From positions 1 to 29,419 of the forward strand of contig JBMOGW010000017.1 of assembly GCA_049318165.1 (NCBI GenBank): a DNA stretch of 29,419 bases. The letters are read 5' to 3'. Position numbers and translations under genes: made by a program. The notes beneath the pieces were generated by a model. That model saw nothing but the letters and a program-made list of their open reading frames with translations. It made no database searches and was not told where the DNA came from. Shown here piece by piece: positions 1 through 6,394 of this stretch. The DNA comes from UBA668 sp049318165 (GTDB taxonomy: Bacteria > Actinomycetota > Acidimicrobiia > Acidimicrobiales > Ilumatobacteraceae). How positions within the stretch are numbered: the first letter of the stretch is position 1; every line of letters begins with the position of its first letter.

Positions 1-376
1 AGACACGGGTGATCTCGCTGGCGAGTGCGGTGACTTCGTTCTGCGCGGCGGTCAGGGCCGTGGTGCCGCTGGCACCGGTGTTGGCCGCCTGGACGGCGAG
101 GTCACGCATGCGGTTGAGCATGGTGTGGACCTCGTTGAGTGCACCTTCCGCCGTCTGCACGACGGAGATGCCGTCCTGGGCGTTGCGGGTGGCCTGACGC
201 AGGCCGCTCACCTGGGCACGCAGGCCCTGGCTGACGACCAGGCCGGCCGCATCGTCGGCCGCACGGTTGATGCGGAAGCCCGACGACAGCTTCTCCAGGC
301 TCTTGCCGAGCTGGACACCGGTGGTGGACAGGTTGCGTGCGGCGTTGAGTGCCATCACGTTCTGGTTGATACGCAT
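1..376 (-). CDS. fliC: Flagellin, N-terminal part (runs off the left edge)
   Basis: The minus-strand reading from the ATG at 376 opens with MRINQNVMALNAARNL and continues with SLEKLSSGFRINRAADDAAG. This is the highly conserved D0/D1 N-terminal region of bacterial flagellins, the subunit of the extracellular flagellar filament, exported through the flagellar type III system. About 125 residues lie in the window, including the helical stretch with SQGLRAQVSGL and AQDGISVVQTAEGALNEV. The rest of the gene is outside. The start is supported by a strong ribosome binding site, AGGGAGGT, ending a few bases upstream. The leader carries an inverted repeat (404-432). The family assignment is essentially certain; the exact gene symbol is by family only. 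Confidence 0.95.
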   Translation of the reverse strand, partial: MRINQNVMALNAARNLSTTGVQLGKSLEKLSSGFRINRAADDAAGLVVSQGLRAQVSGLRQATRNAQDGISVVQTAEGALNEVHTMLNRMRDLAVQAANTGASGTTALTAAQNEVTALASEITRV

Positions 377-403
377 TTCGGATTACCTCCCTGTAGTGGT
401 GTG

Positions 404-432
404 TCAGCGGACCGTTCCGTCGGTTCCGCTGA
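404..432 (-). promoter_or_regulatory. Inverted repeat in the flagellin leader
   Basis: TCAGCGGACCG (404-414) pairs with CGGTTCCGCTGA (421-432) with one bulged T and a 6-base loop. It lies about 28 bases upstream of the flagellin start and just before its ribosome binding site at about 385. It could fold in the flagellin mRNA leader as a stability or translation-control hairpin, or be a protein-binding site. No convincing flagellar-sigma promoter could be picked out beside it. Confidence 0.4.
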
Positions 433-491
433 TCGTGAACGTGCCGTCACTCCGTGGATGCGCACGGGGGTGGGCGGGAAATCACCCGCGA

Positions 492-1145
492 TCACCCGGC
501 GTCGTGCGGCCGGTACTCGTAGTGCCAGGGTTCGCGTTCGGTCGAGAGCACCCAACCGGCGCTCCCCGCGTTGGCGCGCAGCCAGTCGTTCACCTTCGGG
601 TCGGTGACGTCGGCGTCCACCGCCATGCCCCAGCCGTGGTTCGAGGTGCCGGGCGTGGCGGCCCAGCCACCTTGGCTGGACAGGCCCTTGGTGGCGGCCA
701 GCTCGACCTGCTGGTCGTAGGTGCGGTACGAGTCGGTGATGCGCAGGTCGATGCCTGCCCGCGCGGCGCGGGCGATGAGGTCCTTCCACGCCACCGCGGC
801 CGGCCCCCAGAGCTTGTGGTTGCCCTGGCCGATGGGGGTGAGCATGTCGGGAGGGATGCGACCGTTGCCGAAGCGGGCGAGTTCGGGTGGCACCTCGACC
901 TCGCCGAAGCCCTTCGCGATCGAGTTCGTCGGGCCGACGGCCGTGGGTGACCCCGTCGTGTAGGCCACCGCCTCGTTGCGCGCCGCGGTGCTCGGGCTGA
1001 TGCCGGCCTGCAGCAGCGCGAGTTGGTACACCGGGCCGAAGGGATCGAAGGACGGACTGTCGGTCGGCGGCGCCGGTGCGGCGGCCGGCCGGCCGGTGAT
1101 GTGCTGGATACGCGCGGCGATGGATTGGATCGGTCCGAACTCCAT
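492..1145 (-). CDS. M15-family D-alanyl-D-alanine carboxypeptidase (VanY-like), possibly flagellum-associated
   Basis: This 217-residue protein ends in an M15 peptidase domain. The zinc and catalytic signature is visible as SNHGWGMAVDADV (SxHxxGxAxD form) followed near the C-terminus by EPWHYEY, which supplies the catalytic Glu and distal His. Such enzymes cleave D-Ala-D-Ala or related peptide bonds in peptidoglycan. The first ~70 residues (IQSIAARIQHITGR, then a Pro/Ala-rich stretch and FGPVYQLALLQAG) resemble the N-termini of actinobacterial flagellar-operon wall hydrolases. No classical signal peptide is seen, so export could be through the flagellar apparatus or not occur; that part is inference. 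The ATG at 1145 was chosen because the domain homology starts after it. No strong ribosome binding site precedes it, and the longer open frame upstream looks non-coding. It lies directly upstream of the flagellin gene on the same strand. Confidence 0.8.
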   Translation of the reverse strand: MEFGPIQSIAARIQHITGRPAAAPAPPTDSPSFDPFGPVYQLALLQAGISPSTAARNEAVAYTTGSPTAVGPTNSIAKGFGEVEVPPELARFGNGRIPPDMLTPIGQGNHKLWGPAAVAWKDLIARAARAGIDLRITDSYRTYDQQVELAATKGLSSQGGWAATPGTSNHGWGMAVDADVTDPKVNDWLRANAGSAGWVLSTEREPWHYEYRPHDAG

Positions 1146-1180
1146 GGAAGGGACAGTTCCGGGGGTCCCGCGTCCGTCAG

Positions 1181-1194
1181 GGAGGTGCACCTCC
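1181..1194. promoter_or_regulatory. 14-bp perfect palindrome in a divergent intergenic region
   Basis: GGAGGTGCACCTCC is a perfect 14-bp palindrome centred between the divergently oriented peptidase (start 1145) and cheX (start 1266). Its location suits a shared operator, but one arm also looks like a Shine-Dalgarno sequence, so chance formation is possible. Confidence 0.35.
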
Positions 1195-1265
1195 TGGCAT
1201 CGCGTGCGATTCGTTGGACCGTTGTTCTCTGTCCCCCCACATCGCACGTTCTCCCGGAGGCCACA

Positions 1266-1724
1266 GTGCACGATTCGGACGATGTTCTCTTCGCCGACGA
1301 GGTGATCGATGAACTGGTCGCAGAAGCTTGGCGAACCTTTCTCGACACCCCGATCGATCGGATCCCCGAGGGCCAGGTCGGCCCGTCGGCCGTGTCCGCG
1401 TCCATTGCCATCGTCGGCGAACGGAGCATCACCATGGTGATCGCCTGTGACACCGAGGTCGCATGGCGGAGCGCCGGGAAGGTGCTGATGACCGAGCCGG
1501 ACGAGCTGACCGTCGAGGACGTCAGCGACGTGCTCGGCGAGCTGGTGAACATCGTCGCCGGCAACCTGAAGGGTGTCTACGGCTCGACCTCCGAGCACTG
1601 GACGCTGTCGCTGCCCGTGGTGGCGGCGGCCGAGCAGACGATCCATGGCAGCGCGCTGCGGTCGCACACGGCCTACACGGCCGAGGGTGCGATCATCGTC
1701 TGCGACCTGTTCGAGCCCGCCTGA
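1266..1724 (+). CDS. cheX: CheX-type chemotaxis phosphatase
   Basis: The 152-residue protein shows the CheC/CheX/FliY active-site pattern Asp88-x3-Glu92-x2-Asn95 in SDVLGELVNIVAGNLKG, followed about 22 residues later by Pro117. In this family the Glu and Asn position water for dephosphorylating CheY-P. CheX acts as a cytoplasmic dimer. No CheZ and no two-site CheC is present in the window, so this is a good candidate for the signal-termination enzyme of the neighbouring che operon, which is convergent to it. The GTG at 1266 is chosen because CGGAGG lies just upstream and the conserved domain begins soon after; the longer reading frame back to 1023 overlaps the divergent peptidase gene. Confidence 0.8.
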   Translation: MHDSDDVLFADEVIDELVAEAWRTFLDTPIDRIPEGQVGPSAVSASIAIVGERSITMVIACDTEVAWRSAGKVLMTEPDELTVEDVSDVLGELVNIVAGNLKGVYGSTSEHWTLSLPVVAAAEQTIHGSALRSHTAYTAEGAIIVCDLFEPA

Positions 1725-1781
1725 GCGCTCGCTGGTCGGGTCGGACACTCGTCCGTCCCCCCGACTCGACCTGCACCACAG

Positions 1782-1815
1782 AAGGGAGCGGCCGCCGTTC
1801 GGCGGCCGCTCCCTT
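1782..1815. terminator. Strong bidirectional terminator hairpin
   Basis: A perfect 15-bp stem, AAGGGAGCGGCCGCC (1782-1796) and its exact reverse complement (1801-1815), encloses a 4-base loop GTTC. The A/T ends of the stem give a short T run on each strand. It lies 57 bases after the cheX stop and between the convergent cheX and che operon, as expected for a terminator acting in both directions. Confidence 0.85.
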
Positions 1816-1868
1816 TCGCGTTCGGGGTTCGTGCGGTTGACGGGCCGGGACGCGCCCGGTGCGGATGA

Positions 1869-1926
1869 CCTGTGTGTGTCACCCCGCCGATCGGCGCCGA
1901 CGCGCCGGCGAGGTGACACGCACAGG
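1869..1926. repeat. Long inverted repeat at the end of the che operon
   Basis: CCTGTGTGTGTCACC (1869-1883) is matched by GGTGACACGCACAGG (1912-1926) with one mismatch in 15, separated by 28 bases that hold further complementary CGCCG/CGGCG arms. It lies 17 bases beyond the cheR stop, so it would form a hairpin at the 3' end of the che operon transcript. It may be a second terminator or an mRNA 3'-end protecting structure. Confidence 0.55.
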
Positions 1927-1943
1927 TGGTGGCGTGGAGGCGC

Positions 1944-2807
1944 TCAGCGGCCGAGCAGCCGGTAGCAGGTGGCGCCGCCGAGCTGCACCCGCTCGAAGTG
2001 ATCGTCGAGGTGCAGCGTCGTCTCGGCCGTCCCGAGGAACAGGAAGCCGTCCGGGCGCAGCGCGCGGCGCACCTTGGCGAGGATCGCCTTCTTCGTGTCG
2101 TTGTCGAAGTAGATCATCACGTTGCGGAGGAAGATGACGTCGAGCGGCGGCAGCGCCGGCCATGTGTCGGCCAAGTTGACGGTGCCGAACTGCACGCGGC
2201 GGCGGATGTCGTCCCGCACCACCCAGTGGGTGCCGTTGCGCTCGAAGTGCTTCACCAGCATCGCCGCAGGCAGCCCGCGGTTGACTTCCATCTGCGAGAA
2301 CCGCCCGGAACGCGCCTGGTCCAGCACCGAACCCGCCAGGTCGCTGGCGAGGATCCGGACGGACCACGGCTCGAGCTGCGGGAAGTGGTCGGCCAGCGTC
2401 ATGGCGATGCTGTAGGGCTCCTGGCCGGTCGAGCAGGCCGCCGACCAGATCTCGAGGCGGCGTTCCGCCTGACGTGCGGTGACGAGTTTCGGCAGGACGT
2501 GTTCGCGCAGCGTGTCGAACGGAGCATGGTCGCGGAACCACGACGTCTCGTTCGTCGTCATCGACTCGACGACGGCCTGCTGGAGGCGACGGTCGCCGGT
2601 GGCGCGCATCCGGTCGACCAGCGCGTTCACGTTGGCGAGGCCCTCCTTGCGCGCGACGGGCGCCAGGCGCGACTCGACCAGGTAGGTCTTGCCCGCGTCG
2701 AGCACGATGGCTGCGCGCTCGAGCACCAGGGCCCTCACGTACTCGAAGGCGCCGGGCCCGAGCGCAGGGGCGATCCGGGTGTCGGCGGGAATCGTGGCCG
2801 AGCTCAT
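1944..2807 (-). CDS. cheR: Chemotaxis protein methyltransferase CheR
   Basis: The 287-residue protein has the all-helical CheR N-domain (about residues 20-80) and an S-adenosylmethionine-binding C-domain. Visible signatures are TTNETSWFRD, the AdoMet loop WSAACSTGQEPYSIAM, ILASDLAGSVLDQARSG, and DVIFLRNVMIYFD. CheR adds methyl groups from AdoMet to receptor glutamates, producing adaptation with CheB. Its ATG overlaps the cheB stop in an ATGA junction, so the two antagonistic enzymes are translationally coupled. It is the last gene of the minus-strand che operon. Length and motifs are those of full-length CheR, with no C-terminal TPR or pentapeptide-binding extension. Confidence 0.96.
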   Translation of the reverse strand: MSSATIPADTRIAPALGPGAFEYVRALVLERAAIVLDAGKTYLVESRLAPVARKEGLANVNALVDRMRATGDRRLQQAVVESMTTNETSWFRDHAPFDTLREHVLPKLVTARQAERRLEIWSAACSTGQEPYSIAMTLADHFPQLEPWSVRILASDLAGSVLDQARSGRFSQMEVNRGLPAAMLVKHFERNGTHWVVRDDIRRRVQFGTVNLADTWPALPPLDVIFLRNVMIYFDNDTKKAILAKVRRALRPDGFLFLGTAETTLHLDDHFERVQLGGATCYRLLGR

Positions 2808-3898
2808 ACGAGCACCTTCCTCATCGGGTTGCGGGCCGCGCGCTCGATCTCGCCGGCGAGGCCGGCGAGGGGGACCACGGCATCGGCGATGCCGTGGTGG
2901 ACGACGGCGCCGGGCATGCCCCAGACGATGCTGGTCGCTTCGTCCTGGGCGATGACTCGGCCGCCGGCGTCGTGGATGGCGGTCGCGCCGGCCAGGCCGT
3001 CCTGACCCATGCCGGTCATGACGACGGCGAGGCAGGCGCCGCCGTACACCGTCAGCACGCTGCGGAACAGCACGTCGGCGGCCGGGCGGCAGGACTGCTC
3101 AGGGGGCGCATCGGAGATGCGGAGCACCGGACCCGATCGGTCGCTGCCGACCACCAGGTGGTGCCCACCGGGCGCGATCCACACCTCACCCGCAACGGGT
3201 CGCTCGCCACCGGAGGCCTCGCGCACCTGCAACGTGCAGTGGCGGTCGAGGCGCTCGGCGAGGAATCGCGTGAAGGTCGGCGGCATGTGCTGCACCACGT
3301 AGACGGGCACCGGGAGATCGGCCGGCAGGGCGGGGAGGAGATCGGCGAGGGCATTGGGTCCGCCGGTCGAGACACCGATCACGACGGCGTCGATCCGGCG
3401 TCCGGGCGAAGCGGTGGCGGCCGGCCTTCGCTCGACGCGAGCGGGTGTCGGCGTCGGTGCGGTCGGCGCGGGACGCACGACAGCCGGACGTGCGAGCGCG
3501 CGCACCTTCGGCACGAGCTCGTCACGCACCTTCCCCATCGCCGCCTGCACGCTGCCGACATTGGCCGGCTTGGTGACGTAGTCGTTCGCGCCGGCGAGCA
3601 GGGCGTCCATCGTGGCCGCGGCGCCCCGCTCGGTGAGCGTGCTGAACATGATCACCGGTGTGCGGATACCCGCCGCGCGAAGCGCGCGAAGGGTGCCGAG
3701 CCCGTCGAGGTTCGGCATCTCGACGTCGAGCGTGATCAGGTCGGGGCGTAGCGCCCCGACGCGTTCGAGCGCATCGCGTCCGTCGGTGGCGACGCCGACG
3801 ACCTCGAAGTCGGGTTCGGCGCCGAGGATGTCGACCACCAGGCGCCGGATCACCACCGAGTCGTCGACGACCATCACCCGGACGCGGGCATCAGTCAT
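2804..3898 (-). CDS. cheB: Chemotaxis response regulator protein-glutamate methylesterase CheB
   Basis: A 364-residue two-domain protein. Residues 5-125 form a receiver with acidic pair VVDDS, phosphoacceptor Asp58 (LITLDVEMP) and Lys110. A Pro/Ala/Arg-rich linker (about 135-168) leads to the methylesterase domain with the Ser177 (GVSTGG), His204 (VQHMPP), Asp300 (GMGQDG) catalytic triad. When phosphorylated by CheA it removes receptor methyl groups and can deamidate receptor glutamines. The gene overlaps cheY upstream by 8 bases and cheR downstream by 4, so all three are coupled. All expected catalytic residues are present. Confidence 0.96.
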   Translation of the reverse strand: MTDARVRVMVVDDSVVIRRLVVDILGAEPDFEVVGVATDGRDALERVGALRPDLITLDVEMPNLDGLGTLRALRAAGIRTPVIMFSTLTERGAAATMDALLAGANDYVTKPANVGSVQAAMGKVRDELVPKVRALARPAVVRPAPTAPTPTPARVERRPAATASPGRRIDAVVIGVSTGGPNALADLLPALPADLPVPVYVVQHMPPTFTRFLAERLDRHCTLQVREASGGERPVAGEVWIAPGGHHLVVGSDRSGPVLRISDAPPEQSCRPAADVLFRSVLTVYGGACLAVVMTGMGQDGLAGATAIHDAGGRVIAQDEATSIVWGMPGAVVHHGIADAVVPLAGLAGEIERAARNPMRKVLV

Positions 3899-4292
3899 CG
3901 ATGAATCCCATCAGTCGGAGCTTGTCGAGGATGACCATGGTGTCGAACGGCTTGGTGGCGTACTCGTCGGCGCCGGCCTCGAGGGCGGCGATCATCGAGC
4001 CCGTCTCGGTCTCGGAGGTCACCATCAGCAGCCGGAGGTCCTGCCAGATCAGGTTGGCGCGAACCTCCTTCACCAACTCGATCCCGTTCATGTTCGGCAT
4101 GTTGATGTCGACGAGGGCGAGCACGATGTCGCTGTCGTCGCGCAGTCGATCGAGTGCCTCGAGGCCGTCGCCGGCCTCCACGACGTCGAAGCCGAGCTCG
4201 GAGAGGATGCGGGCGAGGATCTTGCGCATCGCGCGCGAGTCGTCGACCACCATCGCCCGCAGCTCGTCCGCGGATGAGTCCGTCATCGTCAT
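3891..4292 (-). CDS. cheY: CheY-type single-domain response regulator
   Basis: A 133-residue stand-alone receiver. It carries the acidic pair in AMVVDDSRAMRKIL, the phosphoacceptor Asp62 (LVDINMPNMNG), Thr92 (LLMVTSETE) and Lys114 (YATKPFD). It is the likely diffusible output protein that carries phosphate from CheA to the flagellar motor switch. It starts 7 bases after the mcp1 stop and overlaps cheB by 8 bases. An N-terminal extension of about 10 residues precedes the fold. A second CheY-like protein is encoded at 11903-12265, and which one talks to the motor cannot be told from sequence alone. Confidence 0.93.
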   Translation of the reverse strand: MTMTDSSADELRAMVVDDSRAMRKILARILSELGFDVVEAGDGLEALDRLRDDSDIVLALVDINMPNMNGIELVKEVRANLIWQDLRLLMVTSETETGSMIAALEAGADEYATKPFDTMVILDKLRLMGFIDD

Positions 4293-4299
4293 GGCAGGT

Positions 4300-5877
4300 T
4301 CACCGCGGCGCCGGGTCGAAGCCGGGGACCGACGGCGCCCACGTGGCAGGTGCGGACGACGTGGCGGCTGCGACGGTGCGGGTGGAGCCCTCGGCGGCGG
4401 CGGCCGGGGCAGCGACGGGCGAGCGGTGGTGGTGCACCTTCACCGACGGAGCGACGGCACCCACCAGCGACTGCAGTTCGCCTGCGCTGCCGCTGAGGCC
4501 GACCGCCGAGTTGCGGCTGGAGGATGCACCGTTCATCGTCGACGCTGCGGCGCGGGCGACGGACGCGATGTTCTCGGCGATCTCGCTCGAGCCGCGAGCG
4601 GCCTCGGAGATGTTGCGCGAGATCTCGTTGGTCGTCGCGGTCTGCTCCTCGACCGCCGATGCGATCGTCGTCTGGATGTCGCTGATCTCGCCGATGATGG
4701 CGCTGATCTCGCCGATCGCACTGACCGCGCCGGTGGTGTTCGCCTGGATCGCCGCGATCTTGCCGGAGATCTCCTCGGTCGCCATCGCAGTCTGCTTGGC
4801 GAGCTCCTTGACCTCGTTGGCCACCACGGCGAACCCCTTGCCGGCTTCGCCGGCCCGGGCGGCTTCGATGGTGGCGTTCAGCGCCAGCAGGTTGGTCTGC
4901 TCGGCGATGGACGTGATCACCTCGATCACCTGGCCGATCTCGGTCGAGCTGGCACCGAGGCTGCTGACCGTCAGGTTGGTGGCATCGGCGGCGGCGACGG
5001 CCTGGGCGGCGACGCGGCTGGCCTGCTGCGCCGACTGGCTGATCTCCTTGACGGACGCACCCATCTGCTCGACGGCACTGGCGACCGTCTGCACGTTGCT
5101 GCTCACCTGCTCGGCCGCGGCCGACACGACGTTCGCCTGGCCGGCGGTCTCCTCGGCGTTGGTGAGCATCTGTGTCGCAGTGACGATCAGTTCCTCGGAC
5201 GACGCCGACACTTCGGACGCGGTGGCGGAGACCGACTTCGAGATGTTGCGGGCGATCAGCCAGCCGAGGAGCATTGCGACCGCGACCGACAGCACCGAGA
5301 GGACGATCAGGGTGATCCTCGTCGACTCGTAGTCGGCCACCGCGGCGTCGTACGACTCCTGGCGGATCGTGGCGAGTTGGTCGATGAACGCATCGCCGCC
5401 GACGGTGTCGGTGGTCTCGGTGAACGGCAGCACCTTGTCGACGAGGATCGCCGTGGCAGCCTCGATGTCGCCGGCGGCCGCGGTGTCGATGACGCTCTGC
5501 GCAAGGTCGCGGAGTTCGCTGTTCACCTGGACGAACGTGTCGAAGTCGGCGCGCACCTCGTCGGTGATGTGTGGGTCCAGTTCGGCGACGAGGTCCTTGA
5601 AGTCGCCGGTGTGGACGCGAATCTCGTCCTGCAGGAACGCCAGGTTTTCCGGCGTCGGCACCGCGATGGCCTCGCGTGCGAAGCGGCCGAAGTGCAGGCC
5701 CTCGCCGTGGATCTCGTCGGCGATCGTGGCGTCCACCGAACGCTGCTGGAGCGCCATCACGTCCGCGTTGGTCGTCGACATGCGGCTGAGGGAGAAGGCC
5801 ATCATCGCGACGAACACCAAAGTGATCGCCGCGATGCTGAACAGCAGTCGCTTCTTGATGGTCATGTTCTTGAGCAT
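4300..5877 (-). CDS. Transmembrane methyl-accepting chemotaxis protein, apparently without a full HAMP domain
   Basis: A 525-residue receptor. Transmembrane helix 1 is at about 11-29, an extracytoplasmic helical sensor of about 155 residues follows, and transmembrane helix 2 is at about 188-208. The cytoplasmic signalling domain then follows, with the canonical hairpin tip near 325-352 (QTNLLALNATIEAARAGEAG) that binds CheA and CheW. The ATG at 5877 is supported by AAAGGAC just upstream; the open frame extending further overlaps cheW and reads as non-coding. The methylation-helix region starts within about 15 residues of TM2, leaving no room for the usual ~50-residue HAMP linker. There is no C-terminal NWETF-like CheR tether; the tail is Ala/Pro/Ser rich with HHH. 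It is the fourth gene in the che operon. Confidence 0.92.
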   Translation of the reverse strand: MLKNMTIKKRLLFSIAAITLVFVAMMAFSLSRMSTTNADVMALQQRSVDATIADEIHGEGLHFGRFAREAIAVPTPENLAFLQDEIRVHTGDFKDLVAELDPHITDEVRADFDTFVQVNSELRDLAQSVIDTAAAGDIEAATAILVDKVLPFTETTDTVGGDAFIDQLATIRQESYDAAVADYESTRITLIVLSVLSVAVAMLLGWLIARNISKSVSATASEVSASSEELIVTATQMLTNAEETAGQANVVSAAAEQVSSNVQTVASAVEQMGASVKEISQSAQQASRVAAQAVAAADATNLTVSSLGASSTEIGQVIEVITSIAEQTNLLALNATIEAARAGEAGKGFAVVANEVKELAKQTAMATEEISGKIAAIQANTTGAVSAIGEISAIIGEISDIQTTIASAVEEQTATTNEISRNISEAARGSSEIAENIASVARAAASTMNGASSSRNSAVGLSGSAGELQSLVGAVAPSVKVHHHRSPVAAPAAAAEGSTRTVAAATSSAPATWAPSVPGFDPAPR

Positions 5878-5959
5878 TGCGAGTCCTTTGGGGTGTGGGG
5901 AGACGAGGTCGTGGTCGTGGTTGGGGTCGGGAGGCGGAGGGGGAGGGGACGAGGAGGTG

Positions 5960-6394
5960 TCACGCCGCCGACGTGCACAGGGCACGGTCGGCGTCGAGGA
6001 ACAGCAACAGGCGGTCGTCGAGCTTGTAGGCGCCGCGGATGAGGTCGCGGGCGATCCCTTCGAGCGTCTCCGGCGGTGCCTCGAACGGGATGTCGGAGAC
6101 GTCGACGACGTCACCGATCGCGTCCACGAGGAGACTGACGGCCTCGTCGTCGGTGCGCATGACCACGTTCATCGGGAGCTGATCGTCGGGCCGGTCCGGC
6201 ACCCCGAGCCGCCGGCGCAGGTCGAGCGCGGTCACGATCTGACCGCGGAGGTTGATGAGACCCGCGATCTCGGGCGGCGCGAGCGGGACGGGGGTCATCG
6301 CCTGGTGGCGGATGACTTCCTGCACGCGGTGGACCTCCACCCCGAAGTCGAGGCCGTCCACGACGAAGGTGCAGAGCAGGGACTCGGTGATCAT
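5960..6394 (-). CDS. cheW: Chemotaxis adaptor protein CheW
   Basis: A 144-residue single CheW domain with the typical features LLCTFVVDGLDFGVEVHRVQEV, IAGLINLRGQIVTALDLRRRLG and LLVDAIGDVVDV, given here as short separate landmarks. It couples receptors to CheA in the cytoplasmic array. Its ATG overlaps the cheA stop by four bases, so adaptor and kinase are made together. An 82-base gap with no clear promoter separates it from mcp1 downstream. The Arg in NLRGQ that supports receptor contact is conserved. Confidence 0.94.
   Translation of the reverse strand: MITESLLCTFVVDGLDFGVEVHRVQEVIRHQAMTPVPLAPPEIAGLINLRGQIVTALDLRRRLGVPDRPDDQLPMNVVMRTDDEAVSLLVDAIGDVVDVSDIPFEAPPETLEGIARDLIRGAYKLDDRLLLFLDADRALCTSAA

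Noticed and set aside
1146..1919. Long N-terminal extension of the D,D-peptidase gene
   Set aside because: It overlaps cheX and the terminator and has no conserved sequence; the peptidase starts at 1145.
3901..6042. 713-codon plus-strand open frame opposite cheY and mcp1
   Set aside because: Repeated Asp-Leu-Ala-Asp type text is the mirror of the receptor's helical repeats; no start signal and no domain.
5878..6114. N-terminal extension of mcp1 into cheW
   Set aside because: The extension is Ser/Pro/Arg-rich noise read out of frame in cheW; ATG 5877 has a ribosome binding site followed directly by a transmembrane helix.
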